Shown here in pieces: positions 1 to 5,927 of a DNA stretch of 7,234 nt. Where the stretch lies: NCBI GenBank assembly GCA_903925515.1, contig CAIYFP010000326.1, positions 1 through 7,234 on the forward strand, given 5' to 3'. How positions within the stretch are numbered: the stretch's first letter is position 1; every line of letters begins with the position of its first letter. The translations under genes were made by a program, and so were the position numbers. The notes beneath the pieces are model-generated. The model saw only the letters and a program-made list of their open reading frames with translations. It did no database searches and was not told where the DNA came from. This DNA comes from an uncultured Verrucomicrobiota bacterium. GTDB taxonomy: Bacteria; Verrucomicrobiota; Verrucomicrobiia; Limisphaerales; UBA9464.

Positions 1-93
1 ACCAAGGTGCGGGTTCACCCCGACCGATCCCGGGTCCGCTGGATCCATCGGTAACGTGGCAGAGCCGTCTCGGCCCTGGCTGGGTCACGTCCA

Positions 94-195
94 GCGGCAA
101 GATGCCGCCGCCACCTTCCATGAAGGCCAAGTGAAGGTGGAAGCGGCTTCCAGCCGCTTGCCCAGCATGCCCCCGCGACAAGATGCCGCCGCCAC
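94..195. repeat. Cluster of short palindromes with a duplicated 17-mer
   Basis: Three hairpins follow one another closely. GCGGC (94-98) pairs with GCCGC (104-108) around AAGAT. CCACCTTC (111-118) pairs perfectly with GAAGGTGG (133-140). AAGCGGCT (141-148) pairs perfectly with AGCCGCTT (152-159) around a 3-nt loop. The 17-mer CAAGATGCCGCCGCCAC occurs at 98-114 and again, identical, at 179-195, so the unit appears to begin a second time. There is no T tract, so these are not simple terminators. The arrangement resembles REP/BIME-type intergenic palindromic repeats, but that assignment is inference; the pairing and duplication are seen directly. Confidence 0.6.
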
Positions 196-240
196 TCCGC
201 CCCAGGGAGGCTCGGAATGCGGCATCCCGGCCGCCGCGTG

Positions 241-313
241 AGGGCACGCGGCCTGCCACGGCTCGCCCGCTTGCGGATCGCGGGCTTCCCACCTTCTTGC
301 ACGGGGATTTGGG
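241..313 (-). repeat. Dispersed 73-bp intergenic repeat, copy 1
   Basis: This stretch aligns without gaps to 3722-3794, with 61 of 73 positions identical by my count. It includes a fully identical 29-bp core at 262-290 (3743-3771 in the other copy). The core contains an inverted repeat, GCCCGC (265-270) and GCGGGC (280-285), around a 9-nt loop. Both copies have the same orientation and lie downstream of a minus-strand gene, beyond its terminator. Strand is given relative to those genes. The function is unknown; a structured repeat family scattered through spacers is the simplest reading. Confidence 0.75.
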
Positions 314-528
314 ACAGGACGCGGAAGAACTTCACGGCCGCCTCCTTGCTCGGGACGGGGACATCAGACCAACCGGCGAAGCTGGAGACCTCATGGAGGC
401 GCCTGCCCCAGGGCGAATGCCCCGGATCGCACCGCGTCTTCGTCGTGCCCCAACACACGTCACGGATCCCTTCGTTCCCGCGCGGCCCGCTTCACGCGAG
501 CGCGAACCTGCTCCCGGTCGCCCCACGC

Positions 529-558
529 AAAAGGGGCGGTCCCGGCTGGGACCGCCCC
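529..558 (-). terminator. Intrinsic terminator of the Ig/PA14 protein gene
   Basis: A perfect 11-bp stem (GGGGCGGTCCC at 533-543 with its complement at 548-558) closes a 4-nt loop. Read on the minus strand it is followed directly by TTTT (529-532). It starts 38 nt past the stop codon of the minus-strand gene ending at 597. This is a textbook rho-independent terminator for that gene. On the plus strand there is no T run, so it should act in one direction. Confidence 0.9.
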
Positions 559-596
559 GTTGCAGGTCACGTGAGCCCCCATGGGGCCGACGTGGA

Positions 597-3407
597 CTAG
601 TACTGGATGATCAGCTTGCCGTTCACCAGCTGGACGCTCTTCAGCACCCGGGCAGGGGTGATGGTGAGGTACGCCTGGCTTGCGCCGGCCGGCACATCTG
701 CGGTGATCGTCCGGGCCACGGGATCGTCCACCACATTGGTGAGGGTGGCGCCTTCGAGGCCAGGAGGCGGCGTGCCAACGAGGAGCACGGGACGGTAGGC
801 GCTCAGGACCGCACCGGGGATCGGTTGGAGCTGGTTGGCCGGGGTCGTGGATCCTTCCTTGCGCCATGCGACCTCCACGAAGTCCCCGCCGCCGCCCTCC
901 TTGTAGAGCGCGGCGATGTAGTAGGACTTGCCCGCCACGAGGTTGATGACATCGGAGGTTTCGGGGTTGGGGTTGCCCTCGGCGTTGACCGGCTCCTCGA
1001 AGGCGCCGCAGCAGGCCGTCTCCTCCGCGATTGCGACGGCATTGGCCGGGTTGGTGTCGGAGGACAGCCAGAGCTGCGAGGCGTCATCGCTTCGGATGAA
1101 GAAGCGGTAGGCTCCCGACTCCGAGGGGGTGATCCACGCCGACAGGCGGCCGCCGAAGTTGTCCATCACGTTGTTCAGGCCAGGCGCGGTCGTGAACGCG
1201 GTCACGAACTCGCGGCGGCTCGGGAGGTCAGGGAAGCTGGGGTCCGTGGCGAGCGCATCGACGGACGTCCCGGGGATGCCGGTGCCGTCGGCCCCGCGAT
1301 AGGCCTCCCAAAGCGCGAACCCGGCGAGGAGGCCGGGGGCGGTGAAGTTCACGCGGGTGTTGGCCGCGATGGTGTTGCCGTTGGCGGACACGTCCTTCAC
1401 GCCATTGATGGTGAGGGTGTAGGACGTCCCGCCGGCGAGAGACGAGGTGACGAGCCCGACCTTGGTAGGGCTCGCAACGGACACGGCGCTGATGGTGGCA
1501 CCGCCGCTCAGCGAGTAGTTGCCGAGCAACCCGGCCGACTCGGCGGTCACGGGCTCCGAGAACTCCACCTCCACGTAGCTGGTCGAGGGCGAGCGTCCGC
1601 CGGTCACGGCCTTCACCGTGGGTGCAACGGTGTCGCGGACGACGGTGAGGGTGACGGGGACGGTCTCGAGGTTGCCGAGCGGGTTGGTGATCTTGAGAAC
1701 GTACGAGCCGCCGTCCGAAACCTGTGTGGACTTGATCGTCACGGACGCCTTGTTCACGCCGCTGAACAGGCCCTTCTCGTAGGCGTCGCCCGCCTCGAGG
1801 TTCTGGCCATTCCGGGTCCACTGGTACTTGTTGGGGCTGCCGGTCACCGACGTCGAGAGGGTCGCGGGCCGGTTCTCGTCCACGGTCACGTTCACGGGCT
1901 GGGTGGCGATGGACGCGGCCACGTTGTTGACCTCGAACACGCCGAAGCCGTAGCAGCCAAAGGCAGCAAGGACGAGCGCCTTGCCGGGCGTGCCCGCCAC
2001 GGGATAAACGCTGACGTCACCCTCGTACCCGTAGTCATGGCCGGTGCCGTTGTAGCTGGGGCCGTCGATGAACTCGTCGGACTCGTAGAACGGCAGCTTC
2101 ACCGCGCTGTTCCCCGAGGCGATCATGCCGTCGAGGGTGTGGATGCCCAGCCATGCGGGCTTGAAGATGGCGCCGGGTTGGCCGTAGCGCCCGAACTGCT
2201 GGTTCCAGCTCGGGATGGCATACGACACGATGTAGTCGAGGCCCTTGTCCGTGTCCGCCGTCAACACCCAGTTGCCGTCGTAGTGCTCCACGCCGTCCTT
2301 GGCATGATCGATGCCAATGCCGTCCTTTGCGGCGGCCTCCCACGTGAAGGCCGGAAGGTTGCCGCCCGCCTCCTCGTCACGATCAAAGAAGTCGGGACGC
2401 CCCGTGCCGCCTTGGCGCTTCGGGGTGCCGTCGCCGTCCGGGTTCTTGGTGTAGCGATTGGGGCGGGAGGGCCATCCGGCGCCCGGGTAGTGCCCTTGAT
2501 AAGCCACCTCGAGCTTCGGCCGCGCGGGATCCGTCGGGTACGCGACATAGCTGCTGGGGAGGCCACCCAACGAGTACGTTCCCTTCGCGCCGCCGTTGTC
2601 ACGGTCGTCCATGCGCGAGACCGGGCGCAGTGTCAGGCCGTTGTCGTCCGACACGAACTCCTGCGGATGCTGGCTGGCGCGCCACGTGCCGCCGCCCGCC
2701 ACCACCCGCAGCGTGGGCCCGAAGCCCTCCACCCGGAACGCCCGGAAACGCCAGCTCGCGCTGCCGTCGCCGTTGCTGCTCTCGTCGCCGCTGGGCTCGC
2801 CGGGGACGGGCTCAACCCACGCCTCGGTGGGCTTGCTGTCCCAGGTCGCCTTGCCGTTGGGGAAGTTGGCGTCGGCGACGGTACCGGTCGCCGCATAGCG
2901 CAGGATCTTGTAGCGATAGCCCGTGTAGATGGAACGCTGGCCGTGGGGACCGTCCGTGATGCCCCAGCGCCACCAAGCGTAGAGGGCCGGCTGCGCCGCC
3001 AAGGGCACCGGGTTGATCTCCGTCTTCAGGGCCACGCCCATCGGCTTGGCCGTCTTCGCGTCAATCCAGATCACCGAGCGGTCCGGATAGGCCGCCGCGA
3101 TGTCCTTCTGCTCTTGGGTCAGCCCCGGGTCCTGCTCGTCGATGCCGTTCTCGCGGATGCCGACAAGGTAGAGATTGTCGTCGTACCGAACGAAGTTGAC
3201 GTAGCTGTCGATGACGTCGCGCCCGTTGAACTGCGTGGTCCGCCCTTGGGGTCCGCCCGCCTTCACCAGGACGGGCATCTTGTTCTCAGGCGTGACGTTG
3301 ACGAGGCCGTTGAGGTGCTGGACCCACACCGGCTTGATTTCCTGGGCCTGGGCCGTGCCCAGCGCCATGGCGCCCACCAAGGCGCCCCATTTCATGCTTT
3401 GTTTCAT
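597..3407 (-). CDS. Large exported protein with Ig-like, SbsA-like and PA14-like domains
   Basis: This 936-aa protein is probably secreted or surface-bound. I place the start at 3407, where MKQSMKWGALVGAMALG begins a signal peptide with likely cleavage after AQA (about residue 21). The upstream ATG at 3482 would put about 25 extra residues in front of it. Residues ~25-495 form a long Trp/Tyr/Gly-rich region I do not recognise. An Ig-like domain follows at ~500-590 (YQWTRNGQNL, then DGGSYVLKITNPLG), without the cysteine pair, as is usual in bacterial versions. An SbsA-type Ig-like domain lies at ~592-690 (VEVEFSEPVTAESAG). A PA14-like domain lies at ~693-863 (SGAYRFFIRSDDASQLWLSS; EGGGGDFVEVAWR), a fold often linked to carbohydrate or surface binding. 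The tail ends in KLIIQY; I see no transmembrane anchor or PEP-CTERM motif. Substrate and role are unknown; a carbohydrate- or matrix-related surface protein is only a guess. The ribosome binding site is weak. Confidence 0.88.
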   Translation of the reverse strand: MKQSMKWGALVGAMALGTAQAQEIKPVWVQHLNGLVNVTPENKMPVLVKAGGPQGRTTQFNGRDVIDSYVNFVRYDDNLYLVGIRENGIDEQDPGLTQEQKDIAAAYPDRSVIWIDAKTAKPMGVALKTEINPVPLAAQPALYAWWRWGITDGPHGQRSIYTGYRYKILRYAATGTVADANFPNGKATWDSKPTEAWVEPVPGEPSGDESSNGDGSASWRFRAFRVEGFGPTLRVVAGGGTWRASQHPQEFVSDDNGLTLRPVSRMDDRDNGGAKGTYSLGGLPSSYVAYPTDPARPKLEVAYQGHYPGAGWPSRPNRYTKNPDGDGTPKRQGGTGRPDFFDRDEEAGGNLPAFTWEAAAKDGIGIDHAKDGVEHYDGNWVLTADTDKGLDYIVSYAIPSWNQQFGRYGQPGAIFKPAWLGIHTLDGMIASGNSAVKLPFYESDEFIDGPSYNGTGHDYGYEGDVSVYPVAGTPGKALVLAAFGCYGFGVFEVNNVAASIATQPVNVTVDENRPATLSTSVTGSPNKYQWTRNGQNLEAGDAYEKGLFSGVNKASVTIKSTQVSDGGSYVLKITNPLGNLETVPVTLTVVRDTVAPTVKAVTGGRSPSTSYVEVEFSEPVTAESAGLLGNYSLSGGATISAVSVASPTKVGLVTSSLAGGTSYTLTINGVKDVSANGNTIAANTRVNFTAPGLLAGFALWEAYRGADGTGIPGTSVDALATDPSFPDLPSRREFVTAFTTAPGLNNVMDNFGGRLSAWITPSESGAYRFFIRSDDASQLWLSSDTNPANAVAIAEETACCGAFEEPVNAEGNPNPETSDVINLVAGKSYYIAALYKEGGGGDFVEVAWRKEGSTTPANQLQPIPGAVLSAYRPVLLVGTPPPGLEGATLTNVVDDPVARTITADVPAGASQAYLTITPARVLKSVQLVNGKLIIQY

Positions 3408-3506
3408 GGGAATTGCGTGCTCGCTGCCGGGAACAAGGAATCCCGCTACCCACAAGAATCCCCCCCGCCACAATCCCAACAAGGATTGCCGCGCCCGGAA
3501 TCCACC

Positions 3507-3535
3507 GACTAAACGCAGGTTCCGATGTTCTTCAA
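3507..3535 (-). promoter_or_regulatory. Possible sigma-70-like promoter for the Ig/PA14 gene
   Basis: On the minus strand, TTGAAG (3530-3535) and TTAGTC (3507-3512) are separated by 17 nt, about 100 bp upstream of the chosen start at 3407. The -10 match is poor and promoter consensus in this group is not well fixed, so this is only a candidate. The leader between it and the gene has repeated AATCC boxes, described in the findings. Confidence 0.2.
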
Positions 3536-3632
3536 GCCCTCTTTATTGCCCATCATCCCCGCGTAGGGAGTTTGTGAGAGCCCGGTTCTCGCCTCACGCG
3601 GCCCTCCCGGCGGGTGGATCCCGCGGGCCCTC

Positions 3633-3656
3633 TTCGCGTCTTGGCGTCCTCGCGTG
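3633..3656. repeat. Three imperfect 8-bp tandem units
   Basis: The units are TTCGCGTC, TTGGCGTC and CTCGCGTG, back to back. On the minus strand this reads as a run of ACGC(G/C)AAG-like units. From memory, short runs of this kind (TCACGC-AAGACGC-AAG) recur in spacers of many environmental bacteria and yield spurious Arg/Lys-rich translations. Only the tandem structure is seen here; the link to that family is recollection. Confidence 0.5.
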
Positions 3657-3721
3657 ATTCAAGGAACAAGGCCTCCCAAGCGCGGATTCGATGGTGCATG
3701 CCGCGGGGATCCCCTCACGCT

Positions 3722-3794
3722 AAGGCACGAAGCCTGCCGCAACTCGCCCGCTTGCGGATCGCGGGCTTCCCTCCTCCTTGCGCAAGGTTTTGGG
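3722..3794 (-). repeat. Dispersed 73-bp intergenic repeat, copy 2
   Basis: This is the partner of the copy at 241-313, with the same orientation and an identical 29-bp core at 3743-3771. The core stem is GCCCGC (3746-3751) with GCGGGC (3761-3766). In this copy an alternative stem, CCGCAA with TTGCGG, overlaps the first one; it is not conserved in copy 1, so the GCCCGC/GCGGGC stem is the better supported structure. The copy begins about 30 bp past the terminator of the pseudopilin gene. Confidence 0.75.
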
Positions 3795-3821
3795 CTGCGT
3801 TCGCCGAGCAGGCCTCCCATG

Positions 3822-3855
3822 AAAAACCCCCGGGAGGCCATGCCTCGCCAGGGGG
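3822..3855 (-). terminator. Intrinsic terminator of the pseudopilin gene
   Basis: On the minus strand, CCCCC (3851-3855), GG and GAGG pair with CCTC, CC and GGGGG (3827-3831) across two single-base bulges and a 5-nt loop, giving 11 pairs. TTTTT (3822-3826) follows at once. It lies ~30 nt past the stop codon at 3884. A competing 8-bp stem (GGCCTCCC at 3811-3818 with GGGAGGCC at 3832-3839) overlaps it but would place the T run in its loop, so it is the less likely terminator form. Confidence 0.75.
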
Positions 3856-3883
3856 TGGCTGCCATCTGGATGCGACCCGTCGC

Positions 3884-4702
3884 CTACCGCCGCACGGTCG
3901 TGTTCTCGGACCACCACTTCACGTCGTTGAGGGAGTCCCCGGCAGGCACGTTCAGCGCCATCGTGCCCGTGTAGGTGGCCGGGGCTCGTATCCGAGACCC
4001 CACCCACCGGTGGACCTCCGAATGGCCGTCGGCGAACGAGAACCCCGCCGCCCCGTTGTGATAGCTCGCCGGAAAATCAATGATCTGCGCCGAACGAGCC
4101 TCCGGGGGCGCCATCTGCACCGCGCACGCCGCGTCGTTGATGCTGTCCGAGTGCTCGTCGATGAACACCCACGTCTTGGCAGGCATCGCGATCTCGGAGT
4201 CCGTGGCGTAGGTCCGGTACTGGGCCGCAGGCAGCCAGCCTCCAAAGTCGAAGGCTTGGCTCATCGAAATGCTGCGGATGCGCGGGGTGAACCTCGCGCG
4301 AGGCAGCTTCCCGACGGCAGCACGGTCCGCCGGGCACTTGTAGATCGTCAGCGAACGCCCCGCGTACTTGAACAGCGGCCCGTTGGTGATGAACCTGTTG
4401 TTCGTGTTGTCCGGGCTGGAGAAGTCAAGGCCACCCTCGATCCACACCGGGCGTCCCGGCATGTTCAACGACGCGACCAGCTTGTCGTTGAAGTCCCCGG
4501 AATAGAGCTTCCACGCCATCATCAACTGCCGCCCGTTGTTCATGCAGGTGATCCCCTGCGCCTTGGTCTTCGCCTTGCCCAACGCTGGCAGCAGCATTCC
4601 CGCCAAGATCGCGATGATCGCGATCACCACCAGCAGCTCGATGAGCGTGAAGGCCCGCCGGAAACCACCGGCCTGCATGCCCTCGCCATGGATTGTATTC
4701 AT
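3884..4702 (-). CDS. Pseudopilin with H-X9-DG C-terminal signature
   Basis: This 272-aa protein belongs to the type II secretion/type IV pilus-like pseudopilin superfamily that is greatly expanded in Verrucomicrobiota and Planctomycetota. Residues 18-40 form the conserved N-terminal helix (FTLIELLVVIAIIAILAG), with the methylated Phe18 and Glu at +5 (Glu22). Residue -1 of the prepilin peptidase site is Ala (RRA/F) rather than the classical Gly. A YKCPAD motif lies at 121-126. His215 and Asp225-Gly226, in HNGAAGFSFADGH, give the H-X9-DG motif (TIGR04294 type). Cysteines at 53, 123 and 193 may pair outside the membrane. Start 4702 has little Shine-Dalgarno signal; the internal ATG at 4678, preceded by GGCGAGGGC, would give 264 aa with a shorter leader and is a real alternative. 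No secretion machinery genes lie nearby, so it is an orphan whose partner or cargo cannot be told. It has its own terminator. Confidence 0.93.
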   Translation of the reverse strand: MNTIHGEGMQAGGFRRAFTLIELLVVIAIIAILAGMLLPALGKAKTKAQGITCMNNGRQLMMAWKLYSGDFNDKLVASLNMPGRPVWIEGGLDFSSPDNTNNRFITNGPLFKYAGRSLTIYKCPADRAAVGKLPRARFTPRIRSISMSQAFDFGGWLPAAQYRTYATDSEIAMPAKTWVFIDEHSDSINDAACAVQMAPPEARSAQIIDFPASYHNGAAGFSFADGHSEVHRWVGSRIRAPATYTGTMALNVPAGDSLNDVKWWSENTTVRR

Positions 4703-4976
4703 GATGTTCTTTGCCCGTTCTGCGGATTGCGCGCCCCAACCTTACCCACGTCCTTGCGCGTGCCAAGCCCGCGGCCTCCCTCCCGCCTTGGGAAGGTCGT
4801 GTTCCGGCCATGCAAACATCCCGCTCCCGCCCTGGAAACGGATCCTTTCCCCCGCGGAACGAGGGCATTCCAGCCATGGCCTGCCCACCAGGCTGCGCCC
4901 GAAACGAGCCTCGCCACCCCTTTGCCCGCGAACTTTTCGGATGCCACCCGGCCGGAACAAGGGCATGCTCCCGCTC
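4703..4976. other. Divergent intergenic region, pseudopilin / msrP
   Basis: Both the pseudopilin and msrP genes should be transcribed outward from this 274-bp segment, so it must hold at least two promoters. I see no convincing -35/-10 pair on either strand. Much of it is built from imperfect repeats (listed separately), the last of which supplies the sequence around the msrP start. A weak resemblance to the 29-bp core of the 73-bp repeat lies at ~4711-4735 but could be chance. Confidence 0.5.
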
Positions 4977-4979
4977 ATG
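4791..4979. repeat. Three imperfect spaced repeats in the divergent spacer
   Basis: Units start with GGAA at 4791, 4856 and 4954. The first two share the frame GGAA...TTCC(G/A)GCCATG (4791-4812 and 4856-4878). The second and third share GGAAC(G/A)AGGGCAT (4856-4868 and 4954-4966, 12 of 13 identical). The third unit runs into the msrP translation start. They may be decayed copies of one dispersed element or regulatory boxes; the sequence does not decide. Confidence 0.4.
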
Positions 4980-5927
4980 GCCTTCATCTCGATCCGTCCG
5001 CCATGGATGTTGCCCGAGCACGCCGTCACGCCCGAGGCCGTGCATTGCCGTCGCCGGGAATTCCTCCGCCACATGGGCATCGCCGGGGCCGGGCTTGCCC
5101 TTTCCCCTTCCGTGCTTGCCCAGTCCTCCACCAACCCTCCTGTCGCCGGACCCCAGGCCGCCCCCCGCAACCCCGCCTTCAATCCCAAGCTCCCCCTGAC
5201 GCCCGAGCGAATCGTCGCCCACTACAACAACTTCTACGAGTTCAGCACCCAGAAGGACCGCGTCGCACAACTCGTCGGCCGCTTCCGCACGAGCCCATGG
5301 TCCGTGTGGATCGGCGGCCTGTGCAGCAAGCCCATGACCCTCGACTTCGACGACCTCCTCAAGGTCGCTCCCCTCGAGGAACGCGTCTGCCGTTTCCGCT
5401 GCGTCGAGGCATGGTCCATGGTCGTCCCATGGACCGGCTTCCCCCTCAGCAAGCTCCTCGCCAAGGTCGAGCCCACCTCCGACGCCCTCTACGTCAAGTT
5501 CACCACGGCCCTGCGCCCCGATGAGATGCCAGGCGTCGCACGTCTCTCGGATTATCCATGGCCGTACACCGAGGGCCTCCGCATGGACGAGGCCATGCAC
5601 CCGCTCGCCTTCATCGCCACCGGCCTCTTCAGCAAGCCCTTGCCCAAGCAAAACGGCGGCCCCGTCCGCCTCGTCGTCCCATGGAAGTACGGCTACAAGT
5701 CCATCAAGAGCATCGTGAAGATCGAGCTCGTCCGTGAGCAACCCGCGACCCTCTGGAACGCCCTCGCACCCCACGAATACCCCTTTGAGTCCAACGTCGA
5801 GCCCAACGTCCCCCACCCTCGATGGTCCCAGGCCACCGAGCGCGACCTCGCCACCGGCAATCGCATCCCCACCTTGCCCTACAACGGCTACGCGGATCAG
5901 GTCGCCTCGCTCTATCCCCGCAAATGA
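4977..5927 (+). CDS. msrP: MsrP-family periplasmic methionine sulfoxide reductase, Mo catalytic subunit
   Basis: This 316-aa enzyme is close in length to E. coli MsrP/YedY (334 aa). The family binds a molybdopterin cofactor in the periplasm and reduces methionine sulfoxide in oxidised envelope proteins. A twin-arginine signal starts at RRREFL (25-30), followed by a hydrophobic stretch and likely cleavage near VLA (~48). NNFYEF (84-89) matches the family, and Cys142 in RCVEAWSMVVPW (141-152) is the molybdenum ligand. PWPYTEGLRMDEAMHPL (194-210), VRLVVPWKYGYKSIKSI (230-246) and HPRWSQATER (280-289) are hallmark blocks. NGYADQVASLY (303-313) is the conserved C-terminus. I chose ATG 4977 because homologues start about 20-25 residues before the Arg pair; ATG 4965, just behind AAGGG, would add four residues and is equally possible. 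No msrQ haem subunit follows. The next gene overlaps the stop by 4 nt, suggesting coupling. Identification is firm; the substrate is by family. Confidence 0.95.
   Translation: MAFISIRPPWMLPEHAVTPEAVHCRRREFLRHMGIAGAGLALSPSVLAQSSTNPPVAGPQAAPRNPAFNPKLPLTPERIVAHYNNFYEFSTQKDRVAQLVGRFRTSPWSVWIGGLCSKPMTLDFDDLLKVAPLEERVCRFRCVEAWSMVVPWTGFPLSKLLAKVEPTSDALYVKFTTALRPDEMPGVARLSDYPWPYTEGLRMDEAMHPLAFIATGLFSKPLPKQNGGPVRLVVPWKYGYKSIKSIVKIELVREQPATLWNALAPHEYPFESNVEPNVPHPRWSQATERDLATGNRIPTLPYNGYADQVASLYPRK

Larger units (their letters stand above)
1..525. other. Gene-free repeat-bearing spacer
   Basis: No reading frame here looks like a real protein. The longest candidates are rich in Arg, Pro and Gly, match no family I know, and run straight through hairpins and a dispersed repeat. 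The segment lies downstream of the minus-strand gene ending at 597 and beyond its terminator. It holds the hairpin cluster at 94-195 and a 73-bp repeat copy at 241-313, listed separately. In 1-93 and 314-525 I see nothing I can name. A gene reaching in from the left edge cannot be excluded, but no frame open at base 1 looks coding. Confidence 0.6.
3408..3883. other. Spacer between two minus-strand genes
   Basis: This 476-bp spacer has no plausible gene. From right to left, in the direction of minus-strand transcription, it holds the pseudopilin gene's terminator (3822-3855), the second 73-bp repeat copy (3722-3794), a perfect 10-bp palindrome GGGGATCCCC (3705-3714), an 8-bp tandem repeat (3633-3656), then a possible promoter and leader for the Ig/PA14 gene. 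The strong terminator and the distance suggest the two minus-strand genes are transcribed separately. Confidence 0.65.

Noticed and set aside
94..313. CRISPR array
   Set aside because: The repeats are only two per type, unequal in spacing and internally palindromic, with no regular spacers or cas genes.
15..458. Minus-strand open frame of 147 codons in the left spacer
   Set aside because: It runs through the hairpin cluster and the 73-bp repeat, has a low-complexity Arg/Pro/Trp composition and matches no family I know. The other repeat copy does not keep the same frame open as a comparable protein.
3408..3482. Longer start (ATG at 3482) for the Ig/PA14 protein
   Set aside because: It would place about 25 residues in front of a clear signal peptide starting at 3407, in GC-rich leader sequence.
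183..3512. Plus-strand open frame of 1109 codons
   Set aside because: It lies antisense to the Ig/PA14 gene and yields a His/Arg/Gly/Val-rich translation with no domain. The minus strand has a signal peptide, recognisable domains and a terminator.
3811..3839. 8-bp stem GGCCTCCC/GGGAGGCC as the pseudopilin terminator
   Set aside because: It would have a 13-nt loop containing the T run and nothing T-rich after it. The overlapping bulged stem at 3827-3855 places the T run directly behind the hairpin.
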